This document shows, one piece after another, positions 1-8,219 of a stretch of DNA of 64,000 bases. Position 1 is the stretch's first letter. Each line of letters begins with the position of its first letter. A program made the position numbers and the translations under genes. The notes under the pieces were generated by a model. It ran no database searches, was not told the DNA's origin, and was given only the letters and a program-made list of their open reading frames with translations. The stretch lies in the NCBI GenBank assembly GCA_963771295.1, contig CAVYTB010000016.1, positions 1-64,000 on the forward strand, read 5' to 3'. The DNA is from Acidiferrum sp963771295. Lineage in GTDB: Bacteria; Acidobacteriota; Terriglobia; Acidiferrales; UBA7541.

Positions 1-664
1 TTTCCCAAGGCGCACTCCGTACTTCGCCCGGTTTGCTGAGAAGATAAATAAAATGAACAGTGTAGACGCAGCATGCTGAAAACCAGAGAACGATCCAAAA
101 GGGGAAGGGCTGACTTGTGTACTTGAAGAGATCGAAGAACAAGCCGAGAGAGCCAATGATAGTGATGAGAATCGATATCTTGGGAAATGTCTTGAACGCT
201 TTTCTCGTCCAAATAGCAACTGCGGCCAGAATTGCCACTATGAGAATGAAAATCCCAATTCCGATGCCCTTCCAGTCAAAGAATGACGTAAACAGAAAGA
301 CTACGGTATACGCCAAACCCACGCAGACAAACGGTGACGACATCGCAATATCAAGAGCTAGATAGCCGCGGTTCTCCTCGGAAACTGTTCGTGCGAGGGT
401 ATCTTTGGAAGTCAATCCAAAAATTGCGAACGCTCGAAAAACCACGACAATCGGGTATGCCAGTAGGATGGAGAATAACAAACCAACAGCGATTACTCTG
501 GGCCGAAAGATGCTGAAGTCAACGATTCCGTATGTCGCATCGTAAATTGACACGATCACGAATCCGAATAGATAAACCAGCCCCGCGCCAATGGCGAGCG
601 CGGCTGAAGAAGTTTGAAGCCAATTAGATAGGCGTGATTCGGACATCTTTTCGCGAGTCTTCAT
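1..664 (-). CDS. Multi-pass membrane protein, unknown function (3' end outside window)
   Basis: Reading the minus strand from an ATG at 664 gives an uninterrupted frame of 221 codons that leaves the window at its left edge, so the C-terminus is not seen. The product starts MKTREKMSESRLSNWLQ and then alternates long hydrophobic stretches with short charged loops. I count about six membrane segments, at roughly residues 20-40, 55-78, 105-128, 134-150, 162-178 and 186-206. No catalytic motif or family is recognised. The Shine-Dalgarno site is weak, and a second ATG six codons further in (MSESRL) is possible. It lies at the outer end of the decayed tRNA-Leu island, but unlike the other island genes its visible part has no frameshift. 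Confidence 0.6.
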   Translation of the reverse strand, partial: MKTREKMSESRLSNWLQTSSAALAIGAGLVYLFGFVIVSIYDATYGIVDFSIFRPRVIAVGLLFSILLAYPIVVVFRAFAIFGLTSKDTLARTVSEENRGYLALDIAMSSPFVCVGLAYTVVFLFTSFFDWKGIGIGIFILIVAILAAVAIWTRKAFKTFPKISILITIIGSLGLFFDLFKYTSQPFPFWIVLWFSACCVYTVHFIYLLSKPGEVRSAPWE

Positions 665-1065
665 AGAGCAGCGTCTGGTGCAAGCATTCCAAGTCCATCG
701 CCTAAATCCCGCGAGATTTCCGAGGGAGGCCTGCGTTCTCTTAATCACTTACAGTGCGCTTCTCAATCTCCGGCCCGACGAGTCGCAATATATCTGCCTC
801 AAAAAGCGGTGATTCGGCCCTAACGCACTGCGACAACAAGTACTTGAGTCGGCAGGAGAGGGTCCTCTCTTCGGGATGCCCGTGCCGAGCGCGACTCAAG
901 AGATGGTACTAATTCTTCGCAGACCAACACTCCAGTACTCGGCGTCCACGACGCGTCCACCAGCACCCTCCGATATCCACCAGAGCAATTTGCTCAATTC
1001 CGAAGGAGTCTCGAAATGGTCTCTGCGAGCATCATTCTCCCCAACGCCGCTGCCTTGCGTCGATT
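665..1065. other. Gene-free stretch
   Basis: No frame on either strand shows a recognisable domain, a good ribosome-binding site or coherent protein-like composition here. The longer open frames are antisense or frame shadows. It lies between the minus-strand membrane protein and the plus-strand excisionase-like gene, so it may hold divergent promoters, but no clear -35/-10 pair was found. Confidence 0.4.
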
Positions 1066-1278
1066 GTGGCAAAACGGGCAGAATGGGTCTGTCGAAGCTC
1101 CACGATTGGCCTGACATCTCTCCGGAGGTTCCCCTTGCTCCCCCAGTACCCGCTCTCAGTCTCATTCAAGGAAGCCGCAGAAATTACGAGCGTCTCCCGA
1201 AGCACGCTGCGCAGGCACGCGAAGGACGGCCGGCTTCGCACGGTTCGGCTAGGACGGCGCCGGGTTTATCCCGTTTGA
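1066..1278 (+). CDS. Excisionase-like helix-turn-helix protein, C-terminus possibly frameshifted
   Basis: Residues about 30-70 match the MerR-like excisionase HTH (HTH_17): an initial beta strand (LSVSFKEAAEI), the turn and recognition helix (SVSRSTLRRHAKDGRL), then the wing (RTVRLGRRRVYPV). Such small proteins bind attachment sites and control recombination direction in integrative elements, which fits the integrase at 4999-6155. Family members usually continue after the wing. Here the frame stops at once, but dropping one T in the run at 1275-1277 continues it as VEALRVRFRV for about 20 more residues, so a single-base insertion is likely. The first 25 residues are not conserved-looking, and the true start may be an internal TTG or GTG. 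Confidence 0.5.
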   Translation: MAKRAEWVCRSSTIGLTSLRRFPLLPQYPLSVSFKEAAEITSVSRSTLRRHAKDGRLRTVRLGRRRVYPV

Positions 1279-2658
1279 GGCGTTGCGGGTTAGATTTCGG
1301 GTTTCGAGAAGGGAACGGCGAGAGTCGGTACGATGAGCCTATTTGAATCTTTCTTCATTCTTCGATCAATCCACTTCTCCGAAGTGACCTCATCCAATCT
1401 AGCGGGGGTAGAAGGCGAGTTCCCTTCAGTCCTAGGGCCGGCAGGAATTTTGAATTTGGTAGATTTTGAGATAGGCCCATCTTCCCCTCGATAGAACGGC
1501 CACGCCGAGAGACCTCTTCTTCTCCCCTCTGTGACTCCACATACACCCGCAAAGCCTAAAAGGGTCGCTCTCGAGCCGCTCCCACCACCACTGCCCTTCC
1601 GACAAACTGCGGAAGCAAAGCCCACCCCTAACCAGCCAAGCTCGGCGAGCATCGCAATTCTAAAGTGCAGGTCCTCCTTGCTGAAAACAGCGGCGCTAGA
1701 TCCGCGGCCATGCCCCAGTCTTTCCCGGAAGAGAAGAAGAGATTGTATCTCTTTTTTGCTATCGAGAAACTTCTGAAGCCTCCCAGATCGGAACGCCAAG
1801 GATCTCAGGCCGCTTCCCCTGGTTCGCGAATTCACGGACAGAAGGAGCCTTACTTAAACAAGAAAAAAAAAGTCGAAGTGGATTTGACGCTTTTCGGCTC
1901 ATGTGACTAGGCTCTCTAGCTTTATACAACTCTACGTGGTATACTCAGGTGACATCATAAGTGAGAGGGACCCACGAGGTGGGTCAAGCGAAAGTTCCTA
2001 GGAGGCGATGGCAGATATGATATCTGAGAAAAGGAATTGAGATGGGAGCGACAGGAAATGAGACAACAAATCGGAGGGCATGTAAGGGGACTAATGGTTA
2101 GGGCGTCGCTGGACTATCTCTACCGATTGCCTATACCGCCCTAGCGTGCTCCCCAGCACTCGGAAAGTAGACAACATTTGGCGAATCTCCCGCACAGGCA
2201 GTGGAAGAACGTGTTCAAGCAGGCGGCAGGCGCGACTCGCAGCATAGGCCCCAAAAAGCGCAAAAGCCGCTGACAGGGAATCTAGCGGCCACTCGCTGAG
2301 TTCTCAGATTTTCGTATTCTGTGACTCCGGTTACCGCCGGGGTCCGAAATTCCCAAACGAAAGGCGTACTAAACTTGAGAAGACAAAAAAAAAGAATAGC
2401 ATCCCCTCTATGACCTCTAGTCCACGATAATCCTCGACAACAACAAGATACTTCAATCCAGCAAAAACTGCAAGCGTTGCGCCACAAGTCAGCGACTCAA
2501 CTCGTACCTGTCCTCATTGAAGGAAGGGCCACGAGGGGTATTATTACTTCCGACTTGTGCCGTCATCAACAAGCCGATTCTCGATTTCGAATCGGCAAAT
2601 GTCGTAGTCCAGGGTTGGCATCCATCCCCAGATTCGCAGCCGACCAGTCCTCGGCTCG
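1279..2658. other. Long stretch without a convincing gene
   Basis: Several frames of 60-180 codons exist on both strands, but none gives a recognisable domain and their composition looks like shadow reading. Two small items are visible. One is a perfect 7-bp hairpin with a 3-base loop at 1969-1985 (arms GACCCAC/GTGGGTC). The other, just downstream, is a very good ribosome-binding site (AGGAGG at 1999-2004) two bases before an ATG at 2008 that opens only a 10-codon frame. This could be a leader peptide, or the start of a gene destroyed by frameshifts like its neighbours. I see nothing else. Confidence 0.4.
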
Positions 2659-3085
2659 GTGAAGGGTACAGAATTTTCCCGGGTCCCCGGAGTCGCTATC
2701 GGCGGTCCACATTTCGAATGCGACAAGCAGGAATGGAAACCCTGGGTCAGACTAAGCTCGGTATTCAGCCAGGATCAGCGTCACCCGATCGAAAAAGTCG
2801 GTTTCGCGGTGGGATTGTGAGCGCCGCGATCGCAGGCAAGAGGGCCAGAAGGAAACTCCGTTTTGCTCCGAATGTGGAACGATGGATGAGTTCCCCGGGG
2901 AATTCGCGCAAAAGGACGCCAGCAAGTGCTGCCGGGTCTGCGGATTCCACTCGCACCACTCTCAAGAGATCGACTTTCACAATCGTTGCGCCATTTGCAT
3001 CGCTGGTTTCTGGCGGAGTCGTCTTCGCGCAATTCGAATCCTTGTCACTCGCCCCGAGTTGCTGCGTTCAGAGGAATGGCGATGA
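2659..3085 (+). pseudogene. Broken gene for a small zinc-ribbon protein
   Basis: Two protein-like segments lie head to tail in different frames. The first runs from a GTG at 2659 to a TGA at 2818 and includes the stretch GGPHFECDKQEWKPWVRLSS. The second is open from 2756 to 3085 but has no usual start codon before its first zinc motif. It carries three CxxC pairs (CSEC from 2864, then CRVC and CAIC), a typical zinc-ribbon arrangement. A one-base deletion near 2815 would join the two. The pattern of clean peptide on both sides of a single-base shift is the same as in the other island genes. Function is unknown; a nucleic-acid-binding ribbon of the mobile element is a guess. Confidence 0.35.
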
Positions 3086-3184
3086 GCACTTGGTCCTTGT
3101 CTTGGTCCGGACGACTCAAGTCCCAACGATCGACGCCGTCGATCATGCTGGCCTCCGGCGGGAGTGAAAAGAAAGGATCAAAGG

Positions 3185-3200
3185 GGGCGCGATCGCGCCC
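3185..3200. repeat. Perfect 16-bp palindrome upstream of the DUF2292 gene
   Basis: GGGCGCGATCGCGCCC equals its own reverse complement. It sits 7 bases before the DUF2292 start codon, between the purine-rich site and the ATG. It could be an operator or an mRNA hairpin limiting ribosome access. It also contains the octamer GCGATCGC, so chance in GC-rich DNA cannot be excluded. Confidence 0.4.
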
Positions 3201-3207
3201 GGACCCC

Positions 3208-3393
3208 ATGACGATTTCATCCGATAACATCCCTCAACTCATCGAGGAACTGAAGCAGAAGAAATTCTACGGCCTGCTCTCTCTTCAGTTTCGCGATGGG
3301 GAAATCACCTCCTTGGAACGCAAGGAAACAATTCTCACCGATAAGGCCAATACACAGGGAGGAACCCGTGTCCACAGAGACAGTAGCCGCTAA
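3208..3393 (+). CDS. DUF2292 (YezD-like) small protein
   Basis: This 61-residue protein has the layout of the DUF2292/YezD family: a short helix (IPQLIEELKQKKFYG), then two strands (LLSLQFRDGEITSLERKET). Family members are 40-65 residues long and of unknown function; in Firmicutes one sits near sulfur-assimilation genes. The ATG at 3208 follows a purine-rich site (AAAGGATCAAAGGGGG). A perfect 16-bp palindrome (3185-3200) lies between this site and the start codon. The 3' end overlaps the likely GTG start (3368) of the broken DUF3631 gene, so the two were probably co-translated. The C-terminal 20 residues do not look conserved. Confidence 0.55.
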   Translation: MTISSDNIPQLIEELKQKKFYGLLSLQFRDGEITSLERKETILTDKANTQGGTRVHRDSSR

Positions 3394-4639
3394 CGCCGTA
3401 CCCACCTCAGATCACGCACAGTCCGAACACCAAACCATTGTCGATCGAGTCGCCTCGTTCGTCAGACGATTTGTATTTCTAAAAGAGCCCGTACTTTATA
3501 CTCTGGTGGCTCTCTCGGATCATCCACACCTATCCTCATAGACGCCTTTGACTTCACGCCCTACTTATTCGTCCACTCCCCGGAGCGGGGCTGTGGCAAG
3601 ACTTGCCTACTCAACACACTCGATGTCCTAGTTTGGAATTCTTCCGGCATTAGTGCTTCCCCACGGAAGCAGTTCTCTTCGAACTGCGCACGGACACACC
3701 CAAATAATGGATGAGGCCGACACCTATCTGCCACGACTAGAAGCAGCACGCGGAATTCTGAACGCTGGCTTCTCTCGCCAAGGAAGAGTTCAGCGAATGG
3801 AGAAGGATGCGAGCGGGAAGCACAAGGTTGAAGATTTCCCGGTGTTCGCCCGTAATTGCAGGTATCGGCTCTCTCATCCTCTCACCCCCCACGAGAGATC
3901 GTGCATTTTCGATTGAGATGATTCGCAAGATGAAAGGCGAAAAGCGGGAACGATTCAGAGAGAGGACTGTGAGAAAAGAAGTAGCCTCATTGATCCAAGA
4001 AATCAAATCATGGGCAACGTCCCATCGGGAAGCTGTTGATCGTAGATACCATCAACCATTCCCATACCTGGAACAATTTGGGGACCGCACGGAATAGACA
4101 TCTCGGAACCCGTTGCTGCAATCCTGGAGACGGCCTATCTTGGCTCATCGAGACTCGAAAATGTCCGCCTCAGCTTCCTTCACGCTCTCTCAGTCGTGCG
4201 ATCCGAACAGACCGAAGCGTCCCTCGACCTTCGAATCCTCAGCGCTCTCTTCTGCGAGTCACAGAACGAAGCACCTCTCGTAGGAAATGCGTCTGAGTTG
4301 GCCGAGATTTGCAGGAGGCGGGATGTCCAATGCGCAGAGACGGAAGTCTCTCGGGCCTTGCGACAGTTTGGCTTTGAGACTAAAAGCGTCCGAACGAACG
4401 AGGAGGTCGGAGAGAGGTACGTCCTCTCCAAACAATCGCTCGGCGAAATTGTCACCCGGTTTCTCGGAGGAAGTAGCGATGCCACCCAGGAAATCGCTGG
4501 GCCTGCGACGGCAGTTACTACAGGTCAACCGCCCAAGAATGAAGAGCTTAGAGAGTGTGTAGTAAGTGTAGTAGGTAGTGGGGACAATGAAAGGCGGCCT
4601 GAGTTGGTTGGCAGCGTGACGGCTGATACCCAATGCTGA
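3368..4639 (+). pseudogene. DUF3631-type primase/helicase of an integrated element, multiply frameshifted
   Basis: DUF3631 ATPases belong to plasmid- or phage-type replication modules. The gene probably began at GTG 3368, preceded by GGGAGG. Homology can be followed through four frame changes: near 3515 (VDRVASFVRRFV to IDAFDFTPYLFV), near 3645, near 3840 and near 4095. The Walker A segment SPERGCGKT, the Walker B-like MDEADTYL, the sensor region (VIAGIGSL, RDRAFSIEM) and the charged segment RERFRERTVRKEVASL are all recognisable. So is the C-terminal winged region ending GERYVLSKQSLGEIVTRFLG. Each shift is explained by about one base; at 4095, for example, a base seems lost just before GGAATAGAC. 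The product cannot be made as a whole, so the element has probably lost autonomous replication, unless the lesions are sequence errors. Confidence 0.75.
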
Positions 4640-4758
4640 CCGACTACAGCTACTACATCAGGTCAAATTGTTCTTTTCGAGTCACTTACGCGTAGTAGTT
4701 CAACCCGAAATGAACCAAGCCTCCCAACCCGTCCTTGAGAGTGCCGTCCCGCGGCTCG

Positions 4759-4965
4759 ATGGAGCAGCACTTCTCAGTCGCGCAGATCGCGGAGCAGGTG
4801 GGGCTCTGAGTGAGGACACCCGTTCGGCGCCTGTTCGAAAACGAGCCTGGAGTCTTCGTCATCGAACCTCCTCGTGGGCGCTTCAGCCGGCGTCGGATAC
4901 CGCACGCTTCGGATACCCAGAATCCGTCGTCGAACGAGGTCACAAGACTCACCTGGTAGTCACAG
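4759..4965 (+). pseudogene. Broken helix-turn-helix protein accompanying the integrase
   Basis: From ATG 4759 the frame reads MEQHFSVAQIAEQVGL, hits TGA at 4807, then continues as VRTPVRRLFENEPGVFVIEP. It then needs one-base shifts to keep the pattern YRTLRIP and PESVVERGHK. This matches a small HTH family common next to tyrosine recombinases in soil bacteria, in which an HTH is followed by RRLFEDEPGV and a basic YRTLRIPxSV tail. The TGA replaces what is normally Ser or Thr, so it is a nonsense change, not a selenocysteine site. The integrase starts about 35 bases downstream. Confidence 0.6.
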
Positions 4966-4998
4966 GGAGGCTGGTAGCAAGTACAAAATTCCGCGCAC

Positions 4999-6155
4999 AT
5001 GCTGACGATCTATCGAAGGCACCTCAAGCGATGTAAGCATCGAGCGCAGGGCGGAAGCACCGTCATTGCCAATGTCCCATCTGGGCGGATGGGATCCTCG
5101 CCGGCGTCGAGATTCGCGAATCCCTGAAGTGCGCGACTGGCAGCGGGCACAGGAGCATGTGCGAGAATGGGAGGCACGGGCGGCGGCCGGTCGAGACAGC
5201 CGCGAAAACGATCGGCGCCGCGTGGAAGGAATTCCTCTCGGACCTCGAAGCCAGGAAGCTCGCGGATTCCACGATTCGAAAGTACAGGCTCCTCAAGCGG
5301 CAGATGGAGGAATTCGCGGCGAGACGCGGCCTTCGGTTCCTCAGCGAAATCGACCTCACCACGGCGAGCGCATTCCGCGCTGGGATGGAAAGACGGCCCG
5401 CGATCGAGCGCGAAGAAGCTGGAGCGGCTGCGAGCGTTCTTCCGATTCGGGATGAAGAGGAAATGGACGACGGAGAATCCAGCGGGAGAGTTGAAGGCGC
5501 CGAGGATCACTCTATGTCCGACGCTGCCGTACACGCGCGAAGAGATGGTTAAGATTCTCGCGGCGACCGACGAGTATCTCAACGAGATGCCGAAGCACGG
5601 GAAAGCAAACGGCCGGCGCATCCGAGGTCTCGTCCTCCTGCTTCGATACAGCGGAATGCGAATCAGCGACGCGGTGAATCTCCGCGCGTCTCAGATTAAG
5701 GGGAATCGTCTCTTTCTTTACACGCAGAAGACGGGCGTGCCGGTGAACGCAATTCTGCCGGAGTTCGTTGTGAAGGCGCTTGAAACGACACCGAAGGTAA
5801 ATGATGAATGCTATTTCTGGAGCGGTACGGGAAAGTTGGATAGCGCGTGCGGAGTTGGCAGACGAGACTCCGCAAAGTCTTCGAACTCGCAGGCATCTCC
5901 GACGGACATCCTCACCGTCTTCGAGATACGTACGCGGTCGAGCTGCTACTCGCCGGCGTTCCTATTGAACGCGTCTCGGCTCTGCTCGGTCATCGCAGCG
6001 TCCGCATCACTGAGGTTCATTATGCGCCTTGGGTGCGCTCCCGACAGGATCAACTCGAAGCTGATCTCGCCAATGCATGGAGTCGAGATCCCTTTCTACT
6101 ACTTCAAGCGAAGGGTACACGCGAGGGACACGGAAAGCCTCGCCGCATTAACTGA
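4999..6155 (+). pseudogene. int: Tyrosine recombinase (integrase), multiply frameshifted, next to tRNA-Leu
   Basis: The gene appears to begin at ATG 4999 (MLTIYRRHLKRCKHRA). Following homology requires frame changes near 5057, 5137, 5190, 5383 and 5848, each explainable by one base, mostly deletions. Recognisable parts are the N-terminal zinc-like segment (CQCPIWADGI), the SAM-like core-binding domain (WKEFLSDLEARKLADSTIRK, KKLERLRAFFRF) and the catalytic domain. In the latter, the first Arg lies in LLLRYSGMRISDAV, the HxxR box is HPHRLRDTYAVELL, the late His is in ALLGHRSVRITE and the nucleophile Tyr is in VHYAPWV. All catalytic residues survive, but the gene cannot be translated in one piece. 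Its 3' end is 21 bases from the 3' end of tRNA-Leu, the classic position for an element integrated in a tRNA gene. Confidence 0.85.
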
Positions 6156-6176
6156 ACTATTTTCAACTGGAAAAAA

Positions 6177-6264
6177 TGGTGCCCGGGGTGGGAGTCGAAC
6201 CCACATGAGGAAAAATCCCCGGAGGATTTTAAGTCCTCAGCGTCTGCCATTCCGCCACCCGGGC
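6177..6264 (-). tRNA. tRNA-Leu (anticodon TAA)
   Basis: The minus strand folds as a class II tRNA: acceptor GCCCGGG (5' end at 6264) pairs with CCCGGGC, followed by discriminator A and an encoded CCA (6177-6179). The anticodon stem GAGGA/TCCTC encloses the loop CTTAAAA, giving anticodon TAA, and the T arm contains GGGTTCGACTCCC. A long variable arm lies between the anticodon and T arms, as expected for Leu. It decodes UUA/UUG. The 3' end faces the broken integrase, so it is the likely attachment site of the decayed island. I found no second copy of the tRNA 3' end by eye. Confidence 0.95.
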
Positions 6265-6401
6265 CGTGGCACTACAAACTTATCGAATCGAAGGAGTTCG
6301 TGCAACACGAGCAATTGCGTAATCCGCCGGCTCGACGCGAAAAGGCAAAGGTCGTGTGAGCAAACTCAAATTCCCCGGACCTACGTCATGCAGGGCATGG
6401 C

Positions 6402-7738
6402 TCATAGCTCAGTAGATCGTGGCGTTCGATTTGGTTTTCGGCATATCAGCACGACCGCGGAGCGCGGCTGCACGGCATAGCTGTTGGAGTCGATGAGCGG
6501 CGCACGCGGCGGCTCGTTCACATCCAACGGGTTATCGAGCGATGTGTCAACGAGCCGCAACCAGCCAGCGCTGCCGACGAGCGGCAAGGGAAGCTCAAAT
6601 TGCACGGCCTGCCAATACGCATTCAATAGAATCATGTGTTGCTCGCAACCCTGAAAACCCATACGCGTGAACGCCAAGCTGTGGGAATTCTCACCCCACT
6701 CAGGTTGCAGCGGCTTCACGCCATGCCACTGAATCTGGCGCTGGCGCACCAGGTCGGCCAAGCTGAACGTTTCCGTCTCGCGCGAGCGTTCGAAGTTCAT
6801 CCGAAATCGAACTAGATAGTTCGCGAAGCGAATCACGTCCGCGTGCTTTTCCGGAAACGACCAGTCCAGCCAGCTCAGAGCGTTATCCTGGCAATAGCCG
6901 TTGTTGTTGCCCCGCTGCGTGCGGCGCACTTCGTCTCCCATCATGATCATGGGCGTGCCCGCGGAGAGCAACACAATCGCCAGCATGTTTTTGACTTGTT
7001 GGTTGCGCAACTTTTCGATTGCGGGATCGTCGCTTGGACCTTCCACGCCGCAGTTCCAGCTGCGGTTATTGTCGGAACCGTCGCGGTTCTCTTCCTGATT
7101 GGCTTCGTTGTGTTTTCGATCGTAAGACACCAGGTCATTCAGCGTGAATCCGTCATGGCAGGTAACAAAGTTGACGCTCTGCTCGGCCGTTTGTTGCCCA
7201 GTGTCGCCATAAAGGTCCGGGCTGCCCATCAAGCGGCTGGCCAAGTGTCTGACTGTGCCGTTGTCGCCTCTCACAAAGCTGCGCACATCATCGCGGAAGA
7301 CTCCATTCCATTCCACCCAGGCGCCACTAGCGAAGTTGCCCACCTGGTAGAGTTCCAGATCCCAAGCCTCGGCTATCAGCTTGCTCCCAGCAAGAATGGG
7401 ATCCGACTCAAGATCAGAAAGGATCGGGGCATTTCTCGAGGGCCTCCCAGCTTCGTCGCGAGACAGGATGGAAGCCAGGTCAAAGCGGAACCCATCAACA
7501 TGCATGGTTGAGACCCAGTAGTGCACGCTAGCCAGGATCATGCGCCGCACGATAGAGTGATTTGCATTTAAAGTGTTTCCGCACCCGGTGTAGTTGGCAT
7601 AGCGAGACTTGTTGTTCGCATCAGCCATGTAATAGGTAGCATTGTCGATACCGCGATAGCAAAGAGTTGGTCCGTCCTCCGGGCCTTCCGCGGTATGGTT
7701 GTAACTACGTCGAGAATTACCTCGATGCCCGCACGATG
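6402..7738 (-). pseudogene. glgX: Glycogen debranching enzyme GlgX, N-terminus lost and frameshifted
   Basis: GlgX removes alpha-1,6 branches from limit dextrins in glycogen breakdown. The frame 7628-6402 (408 codons) covers the second half of the GH13 barrel: DGFRFDLAS with the nucleophile Asp, LIAEAWD with the acid/base Glu, NFVTCHDGFTL with the third Asp, then the C-terminal beta domain. Upstream on the same strand the homology continues in two other frames. YNHTAEGPEDGP joins by restoring one T near 7705 to HRAGIEVILDVV, which ends at about 7738. The CBM48 domain and first half of the barrel (about 240 residues) are absent; there is no room before transketolase. The fragment is probably inactive. 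Confidence 0.8.
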
Positions 7739-7884
7739 CGTTGCACTCTTCTCGTAGCGGATTGCGGGGGTACGCGATTCGTCTCTTACCGAATCACCCG
7801 GATGCGGTCACGCCCTTCATGCCTGGGCTGATCCTTTGGGCGGCAGAAGCGTTCGCCAACACTCCCGAACTGGCGTTGCGTTAG

Positions 7885-7926
7885 TATTGGCAGTTCGCCG
7901 TCATCTCGAGCCGGCGATTGCCAATA
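7885..7926. repeat. Imperfect inverted repeat (hairpin)
   Basis: Arms TATTGGCAGTTCGCCG (7885-7900) and CGGCGATTGCCAATA (7912-7926) pair over 14 positions, with one small internal mismatch (GT against A) and an 11-base loop. No T-run follows on either strand, so it is not an ordinary terminator. It could be an element end, a regulator site or a structured RNA. Confidence 0.6.
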
Positions 7927-7937
7927 TTCGGGTGCGC

Positions 7938-7975
7938 GCTGGCATAAAAGACCAGCGATACATTTAAGACTAAGA
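7938..7975 (+). repeat. Dispersed hairpin repeat, copy A
   Basis: This 38-base sequence has a small hairpin (GCTGG...CCAGC around CATAAAAGA) followed by ACATTTAAGACTAAGA. An inverted copy lies 34 kb away at 41726-41762, differing by one inserted base and two substitutions. Both are intergenic. It resembles REP-type elements in size and layout. Confidence 0.7.
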
Positions 7976-8219
7976 CCACCTTCGGAGCGATCCTCGCAAG
8001 TTCTTATCGCGCTCCTCGGTGCATTCCTGTAGTTCAGAATCGGTGGCTTAACGCTTGTTTTCTGCCACTTTTTCCTACCGCTGCTGGCGGCCTTTGTTAA
8101 CAGAAGAAGCAGGCGAGACTTGCGCTTTTGCAGTACAATTCCGTCGTCTTTTTTGTAGGTGCCGCATCTAACACCTGAATCCCATTTGCGGGTCCAGCCC
8201 CGCCCGCTCCGGAGACATT

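Larger units (their letters stand above)
7739..8219. other. Gene-free stretch with hairpin and repeat, upstream of transketolase
   Basis: No coding frame is convincing. The stretch holds an imperfect hairpin (7885-7926) and a copy of a dispersed hairpin repeat (7938-7975), both entered separately. The last 100 bases probably carry the promoter of the sugar-phosphate operon: TACAAT at 8133-8138 is a possible -10 box, but I could not assign a convincing -35. Confidence 0.45.

Noticed and set aside
1290..1835. 181-codon minus-strand frame in the left gene-free region
   Set aside because: No motif, Gly/Arg-rich shadow-like composition and no ribosome site. It lies in a region of decay where open frames are weak evidence.
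4807..4809. In-frame TGA in the HTH gene as a second selenocysteine codon
   Set aside because: The family has Ser/Thr here, no SECIS-like stem follows and the gene has further frameshifts, so it is a nonsense change.
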